Positions 1 to 8,642 of a stretch of DNA of 64,000 nt are shown one piece after another. Both the position numbers and the translations under genes were made by a program. How positions within the stretch are numbered: position 1 is the first letter of the stretch; each line of letters begins with the position of its first letter. The stretch covers positions 6,237,731 to 6,301,730 of the forward strand of contig OZ241991.1 of assembly GCA_965204095.1 (NCBI GenBank), in the 5' to 3' direction. The stretch comes from JAPPLB01 sp965204095. Lineage in GTDB: Bacteria; Acidobacteriota; Terriglobia; Bryobacterales; UBA6623. Below the pieces are notes generated by a model. The model had not been told where the DNA came from and did not search any database. It worked only from the letters and a program-made list of their open reading frames with translations.

Positions 1-441
1 GTAGGAATCGATCACCCGGCCCTCGAGGTCGAACCGCAACGCGCCCACGCCGCCTTGGTTGCCGCCGACCTCGCTATTGGAAACGTAGATCCAACCGTCG
101 TCGGTGGTGAAGACGGCCGCTCCGTCGGGCGCCGGGTGCCAGCGGTACCCGCAACCCGGAACCGGTTCCTGGCTCGATCGCGCCACCACGCGTGATGTGA
201 ACCCCTCGGGCAGTCGCACGCCGTTTTCGTCCGGTGGCTGTAACGGGCCCAGCTTGCCCAAGCGGTCTCCGAGTCTCCGGCTCGGCGGCTCCCGTGTTGC
301 GCCGACGGGGTTCGATTCCCGGCAGTGCGAGAGCATCGACCCGGTAGCCAATACGCCCATGCCCACAAGACCGTGCCGCAGGAATTCGCGGCGGCCTCGG
401 TGGTCTCGCTGTTTTTTGGTTTTCGAACTGAACAGTGGCAT
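1..441 (-). CDS. PhoX-like (DUF839) secreted protein, N-terminal part
   Basis: The 147 N-terminal codons of a gene that runs off the left edge. The ATG at 441 is preceded by AGGAGG at a good distance. The protein begins with a basic stretch and RREFLR followed by a hydrophobic run, a twin-arginine export signal, so the product should be folded before export. The mature part reads LPEGFTSRVVARS..., then a CGYRWHPAPDGAAVF segment and DDGWIYVSNSE, which is the opening of PhoX/DUF839 proteins, a beta-propeller family that includes Ca/Fe-dependent phosphatases. Metal ligands cannot be checked because the C-terminal two thirds are missing. It lies 76 nt downstream of the sialidase-like gene on the same strand and may be cotranscribed with it. 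Phosphatase activity is an inference from the family only. Confidence 0.6.
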   Translation of the reverse strand, partial: MPLFSSKTKKQRDHRGRREFLRHGLVGMGVLATGSMLSHCRESNPVGATREPPSRRLGDRLGKLGPLQPPDENGVRLPEGFTSRVVARSSQEPVPGCGYRWHPAPDGAAVFTTDDGWIYVSNSEVGGNQGGVGALRFDLEGRVIDSY

Positions 442-517
442 TTCGATGCCCTCCTGATGTTTTGGAATCCGCAGCCTTAGCTGTATATTCTACCTGGACG
501 GAGCTTCCGACACGCGT

Positions 518-1837
518 TCACACCCGCCAATAGGTGCCCTGAATCGTAGTCACTCCGTCGGAATCTTCTCCCCAGTAGACCGTGAAGAGTCCACCGTCTT
601 CCTGGACGATCGACGTCGGATACCCCAGGTTCGAGCTTCCCAAATCGTCGCGCAGGATGACCTCGTTCTCGATGTCCCAGGTTTCGCCTTGGTCAGAGCT
701 CACACAAGCCCGGATGCCGAATGGCTCGCGGCGATGGCCGTAGACGGTGACGACGCGTTCGTCAGGCAGTTGGACGATGTGCGCCGGAAACCCCCAGATC
801 GGCAGTCTCTTGGGTTGTGACCAGGTGTGGCCGTTGTCATCGGACACCACTTGATAGAGATATCGTCCGCCGCTCTTCTCCGACGTCCGCACGTGGGAGA
901 TCAGCCGCCCGCTTTTGAGCCGGGCCAGACAGGGTTCGAAAAAGTTGACGCCGGGGTCGCGGGCGATTTCACGGGTCTCGCTCCAACTCTGGCCGCGATC
1001 CCTCGATACCGCGACGAAGGCTACGCTTTTACCCGGCTTGATCTCGCCGCCTTCATCCCGCTCGTTGCCGAGCGGCTCAAGATCCGGAACGCCTCGTGAC
1101 TCGAAATACTCGTCGAAGAAGGGGTCTCCGGCGGCAAGCGGCAGAACGACCGTGCCGTCTTCCAATTCGACCGCGCCCTTCGGGCTGTAGCCGCTGATGA
1201 ACGGCCCTGTATCGACCTCGACCGTTTCGTCCCATGTACGCCCGCCGTCGCTCGAACGATGCACGAATGTCCCGCGGTGCGTGCTGACCCAGGGATAGGG
1301 GTCCCGCGGCACGGCCCCCAGCAGGTCGGGCAGCTTGTCCGCGGTTTCCTTGGGATAGAACTGCCGGATGTAGACGCTCGCGAGCAAGGTTCCATCGGAT
1401 AGAACGGCCAGGCCGGGACATTCGGCGCTGGTCCAGTTGAAGCCCGGATAGACGCGCGGGACCTCCCAGGTTTTTCCCAGATCGTCAGAACGGGTGAGGA
1501 CGTTTTGGAAGCTTGGGTCGCTGGGCGGATGCTTCCACTCGTCGGGCAGCCGGTCGGTCACTTCACGCATGACCCCGAGCGAGAAGGCCACTACCCATTC
1601 TCCCTTTTGCGTGACGGCAATCGAGGGTCCGAGCACGTAACGGTACTTGTCTCGAAAGACCGTGATATTGCGAAACGGGGAACCTCCTTCGCCGGGGGCT
1701 TCCGTCGTCGGAGCTTGGCAGCCGGGAATCGAGACGCTGCAGATCGTGGCGATTCCCACACCGAGGCATTCGTTGAAGGCGCGTCTTGTATGCCTGTTGA
1801 TTTCTTGCGGCGCCTCGCGGGTCGGGCTGTTCATCAT
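518..1837 (-). CDS. Exported sialidase-like BNR-repeat protein
   Basis: A secreted glycoside-hydrolase-like six-bladed beta-propeller. At least five Asp-box motifs (S-x-D-x-G-x-T/S-W) are visible: SDDLGKTW, SSDGGRTW, SRDRGQSW, SDDNGHTW and SSDQGETW, evenly spaced through the protein as in exo-alpha-sialidases. The open frame extends upstream to 1954, but the best start is the ATG at 1837 (or 1834), behind an AAAGGAGG. From there the protein begins with a TRRAF twin-arginine-like motif, a hydrophobic stretch and a lipobox-like IPGC, so it may be a Tat lipoprotein. Family members cleave sialic acids or related sugars, but many BNR proteins of this type in soil and marine bacteria have other sugar substrates, so the substrate is unassigned. 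Neighbour of the PhoX-like gene. Confidence 0.7.
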   Translation of the reverse strand: MMNSPTREAPQEINRHTRRAFNECLGVGIATICSVSIPGCQAPTTEAPGEGGSPFRNITVFRDKYRYVLGPSIAVTQKGEWVVAFSLGVMREVTDRLPDEWKHPPSDPSFQNVLTRSDDLGKTWEVPRVYPGFNWTSAECPGLAVLSDGTLLASVYIRQFYPKETADKLPDLLGAVPRDPYPWVSTHRGTFVHRSSDGGRTWDETVEVDTGPFISGYSPKGAVELEDGTVVLPLAAGDPFFDEYFESRGVPDLEPLGNERDEGGEIKPGKSVAFVAVSRDRGQSWSETREIARDPGVNFFEPCLARLKSGRLISHVRTSEKSGGRYLYQVVSDDNGHTWSQPKRLPIWGFPAHIVQLPDERVVTVYGHRREPFGIRACVSSDQGETWDIENEVILRDDLGSSNLGYPTSIVQEDGGLFTVYWGEDSDGVTTIQGTYWRV

Positions 1838-2208
1838 GACTTTCCGCCGGCCTCCTTTCGCCTCGAGGTCGTTGACGCGCCGCCTTCCCACGGTGGTTTC
1901 GAGCAAAAAGCGGCAGTAACGGTGTGTGACGCTCGCGTGCGGATCTTCCATCACACGCGAGTCAGCAACCGCTCGCCGCTGCCTTTCACAGGGCTCGACT
2001 CAATGGTAGCAATCCCGCGGGGAGGATACACTGTCGTCGGTCTTCCTCATCCACCCGTCTGAATGAGTTCGTCTGATTTTGAGCCTGGATCGGCCGGCGG
2101 AAGCGCTTGCGGACATCTCCAGACACTTTGCGAAAAACTCGAAAGATGCCCCACCACCCCAATGTGAGGTATAGTTATACTGCGTAAAAGGGAAAGGTTC
2201 GCCCACTG
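1838..2208. other. Divergent intergenic region
   Basis: 371 nt between the sialidase-like gene (leftward) and the pyruvate:ferredoxin oxidoreductase operon (rightward). No convincing gene was found. It must hold promoters for both directions. The AT-rich stretch at 2166-2181 is the only clear candidate signal. Confidence 0.5.
2169..2180. promoter_or_regulatory. Inverted repeat GTATA-gt-TATAC before PFOR operon
   Basis: A perfect 5-bp inverted repeat with a 2-nt spacer, 28 nt before the PFOR start codon. It contains two overlapping -10-like hexamers (TATAGT, TATACT). It could be the -10 region, an operator, or both. No good -35 box lies at the usual distance. A purine-rich GGGAAAGG near 2189-2196 is the probable ribosome binding site, about 12 nt from the ATG. 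Confidence 0.3.
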
Positions 2209-4236
2209 ATGAGCACAGTCGCTAAGGTACCCCCGCAATACGTAGGGCTCGAAGAAGCCCAGGAAATCAAGTTCCCCTTCCCGGGGATTCCAACGACCTC
2301 GGACGGCGCCGGAACGGTGGTGTGGGTCGAGACCCACATCTGCCAGGGTGCATGCGCCTATCCGATCACGTCCTCCACGACGATGGGTGGGGGTTTTGAA
2401 TCGGCTGTCGCCAACGGCAAGAAGAATCTGTGGGGCGAGGAGTTGGTGTTCATCGAGCCGGAATCCGAGCACAGCGCCGCTACTACCTGCGAGGGTTTTG
2501 CCGTCAGCGGCGGTCGCGTCACGAACTTCACTTCCGGTCAGGGCCTGATCCTGATGAAGGAAGTCCTCTACACCATCTCCGGTAAACGCCTGCCGGTCGT
2601 GTTTCACATCGGCTCTCGCGCGGTTACCTCTCATTCGTTGAACGTCCACGCCGGCCACGATGATGTCTACGGTGTCGCCGACTGCGGCTGGGGAGTCATC
2701 TATGGGCGAAACGCGCAGGAATCGGGTGATTTGGCGCTCATCACCCGCCGCGTTGCTGAGGATTCCGACACGCCGTTCCTGAATGTGCAGGACGGCTTCC
2801 TCACGACCCACACGATCGAGAACGTCCGCTTGCCCGAACCCGAAATGATGAAGCTCTACGTGGGCGACCCGAATCGGCGTCTGCGTAATCTGATGGACCC
2901 TAAGATCCCTCTCATGTCGGGCGTCGTCCAGAACCAGGACTCCTACATGAAGGGCAAGATCGCCCAGCGGACCTACTACGACAAGGTCCTCGGCGCTGTC
3001 CGCCATGCGATGGATGAGTTCTTCGAGCTGACCGGCCGCCGCTACGATCCCGTCATGCCCTATCGCCTCGACGACGCCGAGTACGCCATCGTCGGGTCCG
3101 GGTGCATGATGGAGACGGCCGAAGCCGCCGTCGATTGGATCCGGGAAAACATGGGAGTGAAGGTCGGCCTGCTGCACGTCAGTCTTTTCCGCCCCTGGCC
3201 TTCGTACGATATCGTCGACGCCCTCAAGCACATGAGAGGCATTTCGGTAATCGAGCGCCTTGACATCCCGATGCAGCAGTCGAATCCGCAGCTTTGCGAG
3301 CTGAAGAGTGCGTTTGCCGACGCGCTGAGTGGGACGCCCGGCTATCCCGTGGTCGACCGCTTGCCGAAGTTCTATGGCGGCTCGGCCGGCCTCGGCAGCC
3401 GTGACGTGCGCGCTGGTGATTTCATCGCCGTGACCGAGAACATGTTGAGCGGCGATCCACGCTATTTCTTCAGCTTGGGCATCAAGCATGAGACCGCGCT
3501 GGTTCCCAAGATCGATCCCGACGTTCGCTCGCCGGGGTCGTTCTCCATGCGTGGCCATTCGGTGGGCGGCTATGGTTCCGTCACTACGAACAAGGTGATT
3601 GCGACCATCGCGGGCGAGGTGTTCGGAATGGACGTCCAGGCCTATCCGAAGTACGGTTCGGAGAAGAAGGGCCTGCCGACCACCTACTACCTGACGATTG
3701 CCAAAGAGCATATTCGCTCGCACTCCGAGTTGGAAAACGTGGAGTTCATTCCGCTCAACGACGTGAATGCCTTCAACGTCGGCGATCCCTTGGTGGGCTT
3801 GGCCCAGGACGGCATCGTCTTTGCGCAAAGCCATGATACGGAGCCGGCTGAGATTTGGAAGTCGGTCCCGGCATGGGCGCGGAACCGCATTCGTGACAAG
3901 AATGCGCGCTTCTTTGCGCTCGATACCGTGTCGATTGCCCGTGAAGTCGCTTCGGTAGCGGACCTCCAGCAGCGCATGCAGGGCATCGTTCTGCTGGGTG
4001 TCTTCCTCAAGGTGACGCCATTCTGCGAAGAGTCGAAGATCAGCGACGAAGACCTTTTCCGGGGTGTGGAGAAGTCTCTGCGCAAGTATTTCGGCAAACG
4101 CGGCGAGCAGGTGGTTCAGGACAACTTGACTTGCGTCCGCCGCGGCTTCACCGAGGTCATCGAAGTTCCGTCTGACGTCATGCGGGCAAATGCTGTATCC
4201 GACAAAGTTGAAGGCAGTTTGAGGATCATTCAATGA
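2209..4236 (+). CDS. Pyruvate:ferredoxin oxidoreductase, alpha+gamma domains
   Basis: First half of a two-subunit 2-oxoacid (probably pyruvate):ferredoxin oxidoreductase. Residues about 30-390 match the alpha domains I and II (AYPITSSTTM, SEHSAATTCEGFAVSGGRVTNFTSGQGL, then SRAVTSHSLNVHAGHDDVYGV), including the TPP-binding and substrate-binding loops. Residues about 440-660 match the gamma domain (RGHSVGGYGSVTTNKVIA). In most bacteria these domains are fused with the ferredoxin and TPP domains in one NifJ chain of about 1,170 residues; here the chain is split after the gamma domain. The enzyme interconverts pyruvate + CoA and acetyl-CoA + CO2 with ferredoxin. Its stop overlaps the next gene by 4 nt, so the two are translationally coupled. 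Preference for pyruvate over another 2-oxoacid is inferred from similarity to NifJ. Confidence 0.85.
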   Translation: MSTVAKVPPQYVGLEEAQEIKFPFPGIPTTSDGAGTVVWVETHICQGACAYPITSSTTMGGGFESAVANGKKNLWGEELVFIEPESEHSAATTCEGFAVSGGRVTNFTSGQGLILMKEVLYTISGKRLPVVFHIGSRAVTSHSLNVHAGHDDVYGVADCGWGVIYGRNAQESGDLALITRRVAEDSDTPFLNVQDGFLTTHTIENVRLPEPEMMKLYVGDPNRRLRNLMDPKIPLMSGVVQNQDSYMKGKIAQRTYYDKVLGAVRHAMDEFFELTGRRYDPVMPYRLDDAEYAIVGSGCMMETAEAAVDWIRENMGVKVGLLHVSLFRPWPSYDIVDALKHMRGISVIERLDIPMQQSNPQLCELKSAFADALSGTPGYPVVDRLPKFYGGSAGLGSRDVRAGDFIAVTENMLSGDPRYFFSLGIKHETALVPKIDPDVRSPGSFSMRGHSVGGYGSVTTNKVIATIAGEVFGMDVQAYPKYGSEKKGLPTTYYLTIAKEHIRSHSELENVEFIPLNDVNAFNVGDPLVGLAQDGIVFAQSHDTEPAEIWKSVPAWARNRIRDKNARFFALDTVSIAREVASVADLQQRMQGIVLLGVFLKVTPFCEESKISDEDLFRGVEKSLRKYFGKRGEQVVQDNLTCVRRGFTEVIEVPSDVMRANAVSDKVEGSLRIIQ

Positions 4237-5828
4237 GCACACAGGTCGATCCCATACATCAAGCAAGACTGGCGGATTTCCAGGAGAACATCGTTGACGT
4301 CGCCGACTTCAACGAGCGTGTCGTCGGCGCTTACAACAACGGCACGGCCGAGATCGGGCTCGAAGCGGACGACCAGGTCGCCCGCAGCGTGATCCCCGCC
4401 GGCACCGGTGCGTTGCGCGATTTCAGCTACATTGCCCCGGACATCCCGGAGTTCCTTTCCGATCAGTGCGTGGGTTGCATGGACTGTGTGACGCAGTGTC
4501 CTGACACGGCCATCCTCGCCAAGGTCATCGAGCCCGAAACGCTCGATCAGAAGCTCGAGGGCATCAGCAACGAAGCCGAGCGCGGGAAGATGAGTGAGCA
4601 GTGGACCGAGACCAACAAGTATTGGAAGGTTCTCGAACGCAAGGGTATCGGCGGCGGAAAGTTCGGCATCTTCATCGACCCGACGAAGTGCAAGGGCTGC
4701 GCCGAATGCGTCGATGCCTGCGGCGATCACGACGCGCTGAAGATGATCCGCAAGGACGACGAGAACATGGAGTGGTACAAAGCCGCGTTCTCCTTCTTCA
4801 ATGAAGCTCCCCCGACGCCGAAGAAGTTCATCAACGAGCGGGCCCTCGCCGACATGATGCTTTCCGACGACTCGCTGCTCTACGTGGGTGGTGCGGGATC
4901 ATGCATGGGCTGCGGAGAAGCGACGGTGCTGCGCATGATGCTTGCCGCCACCGGGTTCGTCTACGGGCCGGAGAATATCGGCATCGTCGCGGCCACCGGC
5001 TGCAACACCGTATACACCTCTACTTATCCCTACAATCCCTATCTCGTTTCATGGACCAACTCGCTTTTCGAGAACGCGCCGGCCGACGCGATGGGGGTGC
5101 GGGCGCGCTGGGATCAGATGGGCTGGCAGAACAAGCGGCTGTGGGTGATCGGCGGCGACGGCGCGATGCTCGACATTGGCTTTCAGTCCTTGTCCCGCAT
5201 GATGGCCTCCGGGATGGATATCAAGGTCCTCGTCCTTGATACGCAGGTGTACTCCAACACCGGCGGACAGGCCTCGACCGGCTCCTACCTGGGACAGAAC
5301 GCCAAAATGTCGACACACGGCAAGGCGATTCATGGCAAGAAGGAGAACCGCAAGGAGCTGGCGAACATCTGCATGATGCACAAGGATGTCTATGTCGCCC
5401 AGACGACCGCCGCTCATACGAACCATTTGTATCGCGCCATTCTCGACGCCAATGAGTTTCCCGGACCGGCGATCGTGAACACCTTCACGACCTGCCAGCC
5501 CGAGCACGGCGTGGCTGATGACATGGCCTACCACCAGGCCAAGCTGGCGGCGGATTCGCGGACGTTCCCGGTCTTCATCTACGACCCGCGCAAGGGACCC
5601 CGCATCAAGGATCGCCTGAAGCTCACCGGCAATCCGAACCAGAAGGCGGACTGGTATGTGAACCCGAAGACGGGCGAGCAGATCGACTTCATCACCTTCG
5701 CCCGGTCGGAGGGCCGCTTCTCCAAGCACTTCGATAAGGACGGAAACCCGTCTGAGGAGATGATTGCCGCCCGGCAGGACCGCCTCGAGAACTGGAATTT
5801 GCTGCAGGAGCTCGCGGGCTTGAAGTAA
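4233..5828 (+). CDS. Pyruvate:ferredoxin oxidoreductase, ferredoxin+TPP domains
   Basis: Second half of the split PFOR. Two [4Fe-4S] sites are visible: Cys79/82/85/89 (CVGCMDCVTQCP) and Cys153/156/159/163 (CKGCAECVDACG). The second lacks the usual Pro after the last Cys. The TPP domain follows, with SCMGCGEATVLR and GIVAATGCNTVYTSTYPYNPY, then the GDGAMLDIG ... VYSNTGGQ pair that binds Mg-TPP. The N-terminal 75 residues correspond to the linker before the iron-sulfur domain of NifJ; the small domain IV is not recognisable. ATGA overlap with the upstream alpha/gamma gene implies a 1:1 complex. In an apparently respiring cell this enzyme may feed reduced ferredoxin to other pathways or run as pyruvate synthase; direction cannot be read from sequence. 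Confidence 0.85.
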   Translation: MSTQVDPIHQARLADFQENIVDVADFNERVVGAYNNGTAEIGLEADDQVARSVIPAGTGALRDFSYIAPDIPEFLSDQCVGCMDCVTQCPDTAILAKVIEPETLDQKLEGISNEAERGKMSEQWTETNKYWKVLERKGIGGGKFGIFIDPTKCKGCAECVDACGDHDALKMIRKDDENMEWYKAAFSFFNEAPPTPKKFINERALADMMLSDDSLLYVGGAGSCMGCGEATVLRMMLAATGFVYGPENIGIVAATGCNTVYTSTYPYNPYLVSWTNSLFENAPADAMGVRARWDQMGWQNKRLWVIGGDGAMLDIGFQSLSRMMASGMDIKVLVLDTQVYSNTGGQASTGSYLGQNAKMSTHGKAIHGKKENRKELANICMMHKDVYVAQTTAAHTNHLYRAILDANEFPGPAIVNTFTTCQPEHGVADDMAYHQAKLAADSRTFPVFIYDPRKGPRIKDRLKLTGNPNQKADWYVNPKTGEQIDFITFARSEGRFSKHFDKDGNPSEEMIAARQDRLENWNLLQELAGLK

Positions 5829-5863
5829 CCGCTTCCGGTCGTTCCCAAAGCGTAAAGAGTGGT

Positions 5864-5901
5864 TGCCTGCATGTCTCACCGCGTGGCGGGAAATGCAGGC
5901 T
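5864..5901. repeat. R1 repeat, short solo hairpin
   Basis: GCCTGCATGTCTCACC directly followed by an imperfect complement ending GGGAAATGCAGGC. This is the pair of R1 ends without the middle, 35 nt after the PFOR stop codon. It would form a strong RNA hairpin at the 3' end of the operon but has no T-run, so it is not a classical Rho-independent terminator. Confidence 0.7.
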
Positions 5902-6077
5902 GATATCCCGGGATTCACTCGAGCGCATTGACCGCACTGGCGTAGCTTGCGAAAAAGACCTTCTGAGGGGCCTCCGGCGGGAACGTGCAGCTCCGGCCGG
6001 AATCGTCTTGTGGCTGTCATTGATGGGCAAGGCCGGCTGAGCGTTTCCCGGTTCCCGGACAGCACCCGTTGCGAACA

Positions 6078-7574
6078 ATGAGCCGGAAACACGGATCGGG
6101 ACCGTCCGAAGCTGGGGGGCGGATTCTGCTTACGGGTGCATCCGGTTACATCGGAGGCCGGCTGCTCGCGCGGCTTGAGCGGGAATCCCGATCAGTCCGA
6201 TGCCTGGCGCGGCGCCCGGAGTTTCTCCGGCCGCGCGTCGGCCCCGGCGCCGAAGTTGTCGCGGGAGATCTTACGAGGCCGGAGACGCTGCCGGCAGCGA
6301 TGCAGGATGTCTCGACGGCCTACTACCTGGTTCATTCCATGGCATCGGAGGGTAGCTTTCGTCAACAGGACCGCCTCGCTGCCGAAGCGTTTGCGGCGGC
6401 GGCTCGAAGGGCAGGTGTGAAACGCATTATTTACTTGGGGGGGCTGGGCGGCGAAGGGAATCTTTCACGCCACCTGGCCAGCCGCCAGGAGGTCGGTCGT
6501 ATCCTCAGGGACTGCGGCGTCCCGACGCTGGAGTTCCGTGCGTCCATCATCATTGGATCGGGCAGCCTGTCGTTTGAGATGATACGTGCCTTGGTCGACA
6601 GGCTGCCGGTGATGATCACCCCCCGGTGGGTCCGAACGCGGTCCCAGCCGATCTCCATCGAGGACGTGATCGCATACCTGGTCGCTGCGCTCGAGTTTCC
6701 CACCGCCGAAAGCTGCGTTTTCGAGATTGGCGGGGCGGATCAGGCCTCCTATCGAGACATCATGATGGAGTATGCGAGACAGCGCGGTCTCCATCGTCTG
6801 ATGCTCTCGTTCCCGCTCCTGTCCCCGAGGCTGTCGGGTTTGTGGCTCGGACTGGTTACCCCTGTCTATGCCCGCGTGGGTCGCAAGCTCGTAGACAGCC
6901 TCAGAAACGAAACCGTCATAAACAACCGGGATGCGCTCGATTCGTTCGAGGTCCGGCCGCGCACTCTCCATGAAGCGATCGCTCGCGCCCTGGTGAACGA
7001 AGATCGTCAATTCGCGGCCACCCGTTGGTCCGACGCCCTGTCTTCTTCGGGAAAGGTCCGGGGAATTGCTGGCGTTCGCTATGGTGCGCGGCTGGTGGAC
7101 TCCCGTACGCGGAAGGTCGAGGTGAGTGCAAGCGCCGCGTTCAAGCCGATCCGGAGGATCGGAGGAAACACCGGATGGTACGCCGGTAACTGGCTCTGGA
7201 GGCTCAGGGGTTTTCTGGATTTGATGATCGGCGGGCCGGGTATGAGGCGCGGCCGGAAGGACCCGGAGCTTCCCGGAGCCGGGGATACGATCGACTTCTG
7301 GCGCGTCGAGGCCTTCCAGCCGGATCGGCTGCTGCGCCTGTATGCGGAAATGCGCCTGCCGGGTCGCGCTTGGCTCCAGTTCGAAGTAGAGCCCTCCGGT
7401 TCCGGGTGCGTCATCCGTCAGACGGCGGAGTTCGAACCCCTGGGGCTCACAGGGCTTGCCTACTGGTACGGTCTCTACCCTCTGCACCGGCTGTTGTTCG
7501 AGCGCATGCTCGGGCGCATCGCCCGGCTTGCCGCAGGCCAAGCGGCGGATCGCTTCAGGAAGGGTGCTTCATGA
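6078..7574 (+). CDS. SDR-family NAD(P)-binding protein with DUF2867 domain
   Basis: About 498 residues. The N-terminal half is an NAD(P)-binding Rossmann fold of the atypical/extended SDR type: GASGYIGGRLL with the G-x-x-G-x-x-G motif near residue 16, then VVAGDLTRPETL and YYLVHSM. The second half, from about residue 320, resembles DUF2867 (RLYAEMRLPGRAWLQFEVEP), a START/SRPBCC-like domain often fused to these reductases. Such proteins may act on lipids or ubiquinone-like molecules, but no reaction is established and none is assigned. ATG 6078 is preferred; an in-frame TTG at 6069 also exists and neither has a clear Shine-Dalgarno. It stands alone between an R1 hairpin and an R2 island. Confidence 0.75.
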   Translation: MSRKHGSGPSEAGGRILLTGASGYIGGRLLARLERESRSVRCLARRPEFLRPRVGPGAEVVAGDLTRPETLPAAMQDVSTAYYLVHSMASEGSFRQQDRLAAEAFAAAARRAGVKRIIYLGGLGGEGNLSRHLASRQEVGRILRDCGVPTLEFRASIIIGSGSLSFEMIRALVDRLPVMITPRWVRTRSQPISIEDVIAYLVAALEFPTAESCVFEIGGADQASYRDIMMEYARQRGLHRLMLSFPLLSPRLSGLWLGLVTPVYARVGRKLVDSLRNETVINNRDALDSFEVRPRTLHEAIARALVNEDRQFAATRWSDALSSSGKVRGIAGVRYGARLVDSRTRKVEVSASAAFKPIRRIGGNTGWYAGNWLWRLRGFLDLMIGGPGMRRGRKDPELPGAGDTIDFWRVEAFQPDRLLRLYAEMRLPGRAWLQFEVEPSGSGCVIRQTAEFEPLGLTGLAYWYGLYPLHRLLFERMLGRIARLAAGQAADRFRKGAS

Positions 7575-7922
7575 TGCGATCCCTGGTCGTCCTGACCTCC
7601 ACAGCACGAGGAAAGAAGTGCTGTCACGAGTGATGCCTGATCCGTAGCGCAAACGAAAGAAACGTCCACTGTCCCTTCGGAGCTTCCTGGGTGAGCAACC
7701 GCAAGCCCGGCCAACCCGTTATTCACGAAACACGAGACACGAATCACGGCCTTTTGGGGCTCGGCCTGCATGGCATGAGGAGAGAAGAGTCGTCGCAAAT
7801 GATGCCTGATCCGTGTCGCAAGCGAAAGGAAGGTTCACAGGCCCTCCGGCGTTTGCAGGTAGAGCAACAACAAGCCGCGGCCAACGGTTTTTCACTAAAA
7901 ACTGAAAACTGAAAACTGAAAA
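7575..7922. repeat. R2-type repeat island with two heptamer variants
   Basis: 348 nt without a gene, made of about one and a half copies of a composite unit (GCAAGCCCGGCCAACCCGTT..., then a heptamer array, then a segment around CCTGATCCGT(A/G)(G/T)CGCAA). At 7723-7755 the array is CACGAAA, CACGAGA, CACGAAT, CACGG. At 7894-7921, in the same context after GCCAACGG-TTTTTC, the unit has become ACTGAAA, repeated three times. The period (7) is kept while the sequence changes. Confidence 0.75.
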
Positions 7923-8525
7923 CTACCCACGGCATTTCTGACGCCCGAGGACACTCAATGCTGCGGCTGCAGCCATCTTGTGGTCCTTGCGCCACGGCGT
8001 TCCCGCCTCTCGGCCGAACTGGGCGATGAGAGAATTGACCTCGGCTACCTCGACTCCCATTGCTTGGGCCGCCAGTGCCGTCGGGTCGGTCTTGCGAGGG
8101 TACCTCCGGACCTCCATGCCGAGTTCGGCCGCGGCTTCGGCCAGGGCCTCGCGGTACAGCATGCCGTCGGCGGCCAGGGTCAAGCGACGTGAGCTCAGAA
8201 TCTCCTCCAGCGAGTCCGGCAGGCTGTCATATGGGCTCGATGGCAGGATCAACACCTGGGCGCGATAGGTCGTCAGCAGAGTCGAGATCGCCGCGCTCGC
8301 GTGTTTCGCCACCGATCGTCTCACTCGGTCCACGAGATCGATGGCCGCATCGATGACCAGCTCCAAGGCCTCGTGGTGGTAGGGCGCGCTCGGCAGGCCT
8401 TTGTCGATCAGCTCGACGCGACGACGATCGAGCAAGACCGGAGAGGCGCCTGCTACCGCAAGAGTGACCAGCTCCGCACGCGCGTAGTGGTCGGCGGCTC
8501 CGATGACAGCTTCGGTGGCGCTCAT
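7923..8525 (-). CDS. Hypothetical protein, mostly helical
   Basis: About 200 residues from the ATG at 8525 (MSATEAVIGAADHY); an upstream in-frame GTG at 8561 lies in repeat-derived sequence and is less likely. No family recognised. The N-terminal half is rich in Ala/Val/Leu with basic patches (LLDRRRVELIDKGLPSAPYHHEALEL, DLVDRVRRSVAKHA); the C-terminal part has an EVRRYPRKTDPTALAAQAMG segment. No membrane span or signal peptide is visible. The TAG stop (7923-7925) is read from the edge of the ACTGAAA heptamer array, so the C-terminus RQKCRG abuts the repeat. It may be a nuclease- or regulator-like cytosolic protein, but there is no basis to say which. Confidence 0.5.
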   Translation of the reverse strand: MSATEAVIGAADHYARAELVTLAVAGASPVLLDRRRVELIDKGLPSAPYHHEALELVIDAAIDLVDRVRRSVAKHASAAISTLLTTYRAQVLILPSSPYDSLPDSLEEILSSRRLTLAADGMLYREALAEAAAELGMEVRRYPRKTDPTALAAQAMGVEVAEVNSLIAQFGREAGTPWRKDHKMAAAAALSVLGRQKCRG

Positions 8526-8543
8526 CGATGACGATTCTATCTG

Positions 8544-8642
8544 GCCTGCATATTTCACCACGCGGCGCGGCGAAGTCCGTGCGGGTCACGAATCACGAGA
8601 CACGAAACACGAATCATGACTTTTCTCACGAAACACGGCCTT
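8544..8642. repeat. R1 left fragment fused to R2 heptamers
   Basis: 8544-8582 matches the first 35-40 nt of R1 (GCCTGCATATTTCACCACGC...). It then switches at GCGGGTCACGAATCACG into R2 heptamers (CACGAAT, CACGAGA, CACGAAA, CACGAAT) and ends with CACGGCCTTT. The last part overlaps the 3' end of the DUF418 gene. Confidence 0.75.

Noticed and set aside
2047..4266. Long open frame (over 700 codons) on the minus strand opposite the PFOR alpha/gamma gene
   Set aside because: Arises from the high-GC third-codon bias of the true gene; the peptide is low in hydrophobic order, rich in Arg/His/Asp, and matches no family, whereas the plus strand has clear PFOR motifs.
5864..5901. R1 hairpins considered as Rho-independent terminators
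   Set aside because: Stems are strong but none is followed by a T-run; a true terminator is instead seen separately at 15107-15137.
7723..7755. Heptamer arrays considered as a CRISPR array
   Set aside because: Units are 7 bp with no spacers and no cas genes; they are tandem repeats.
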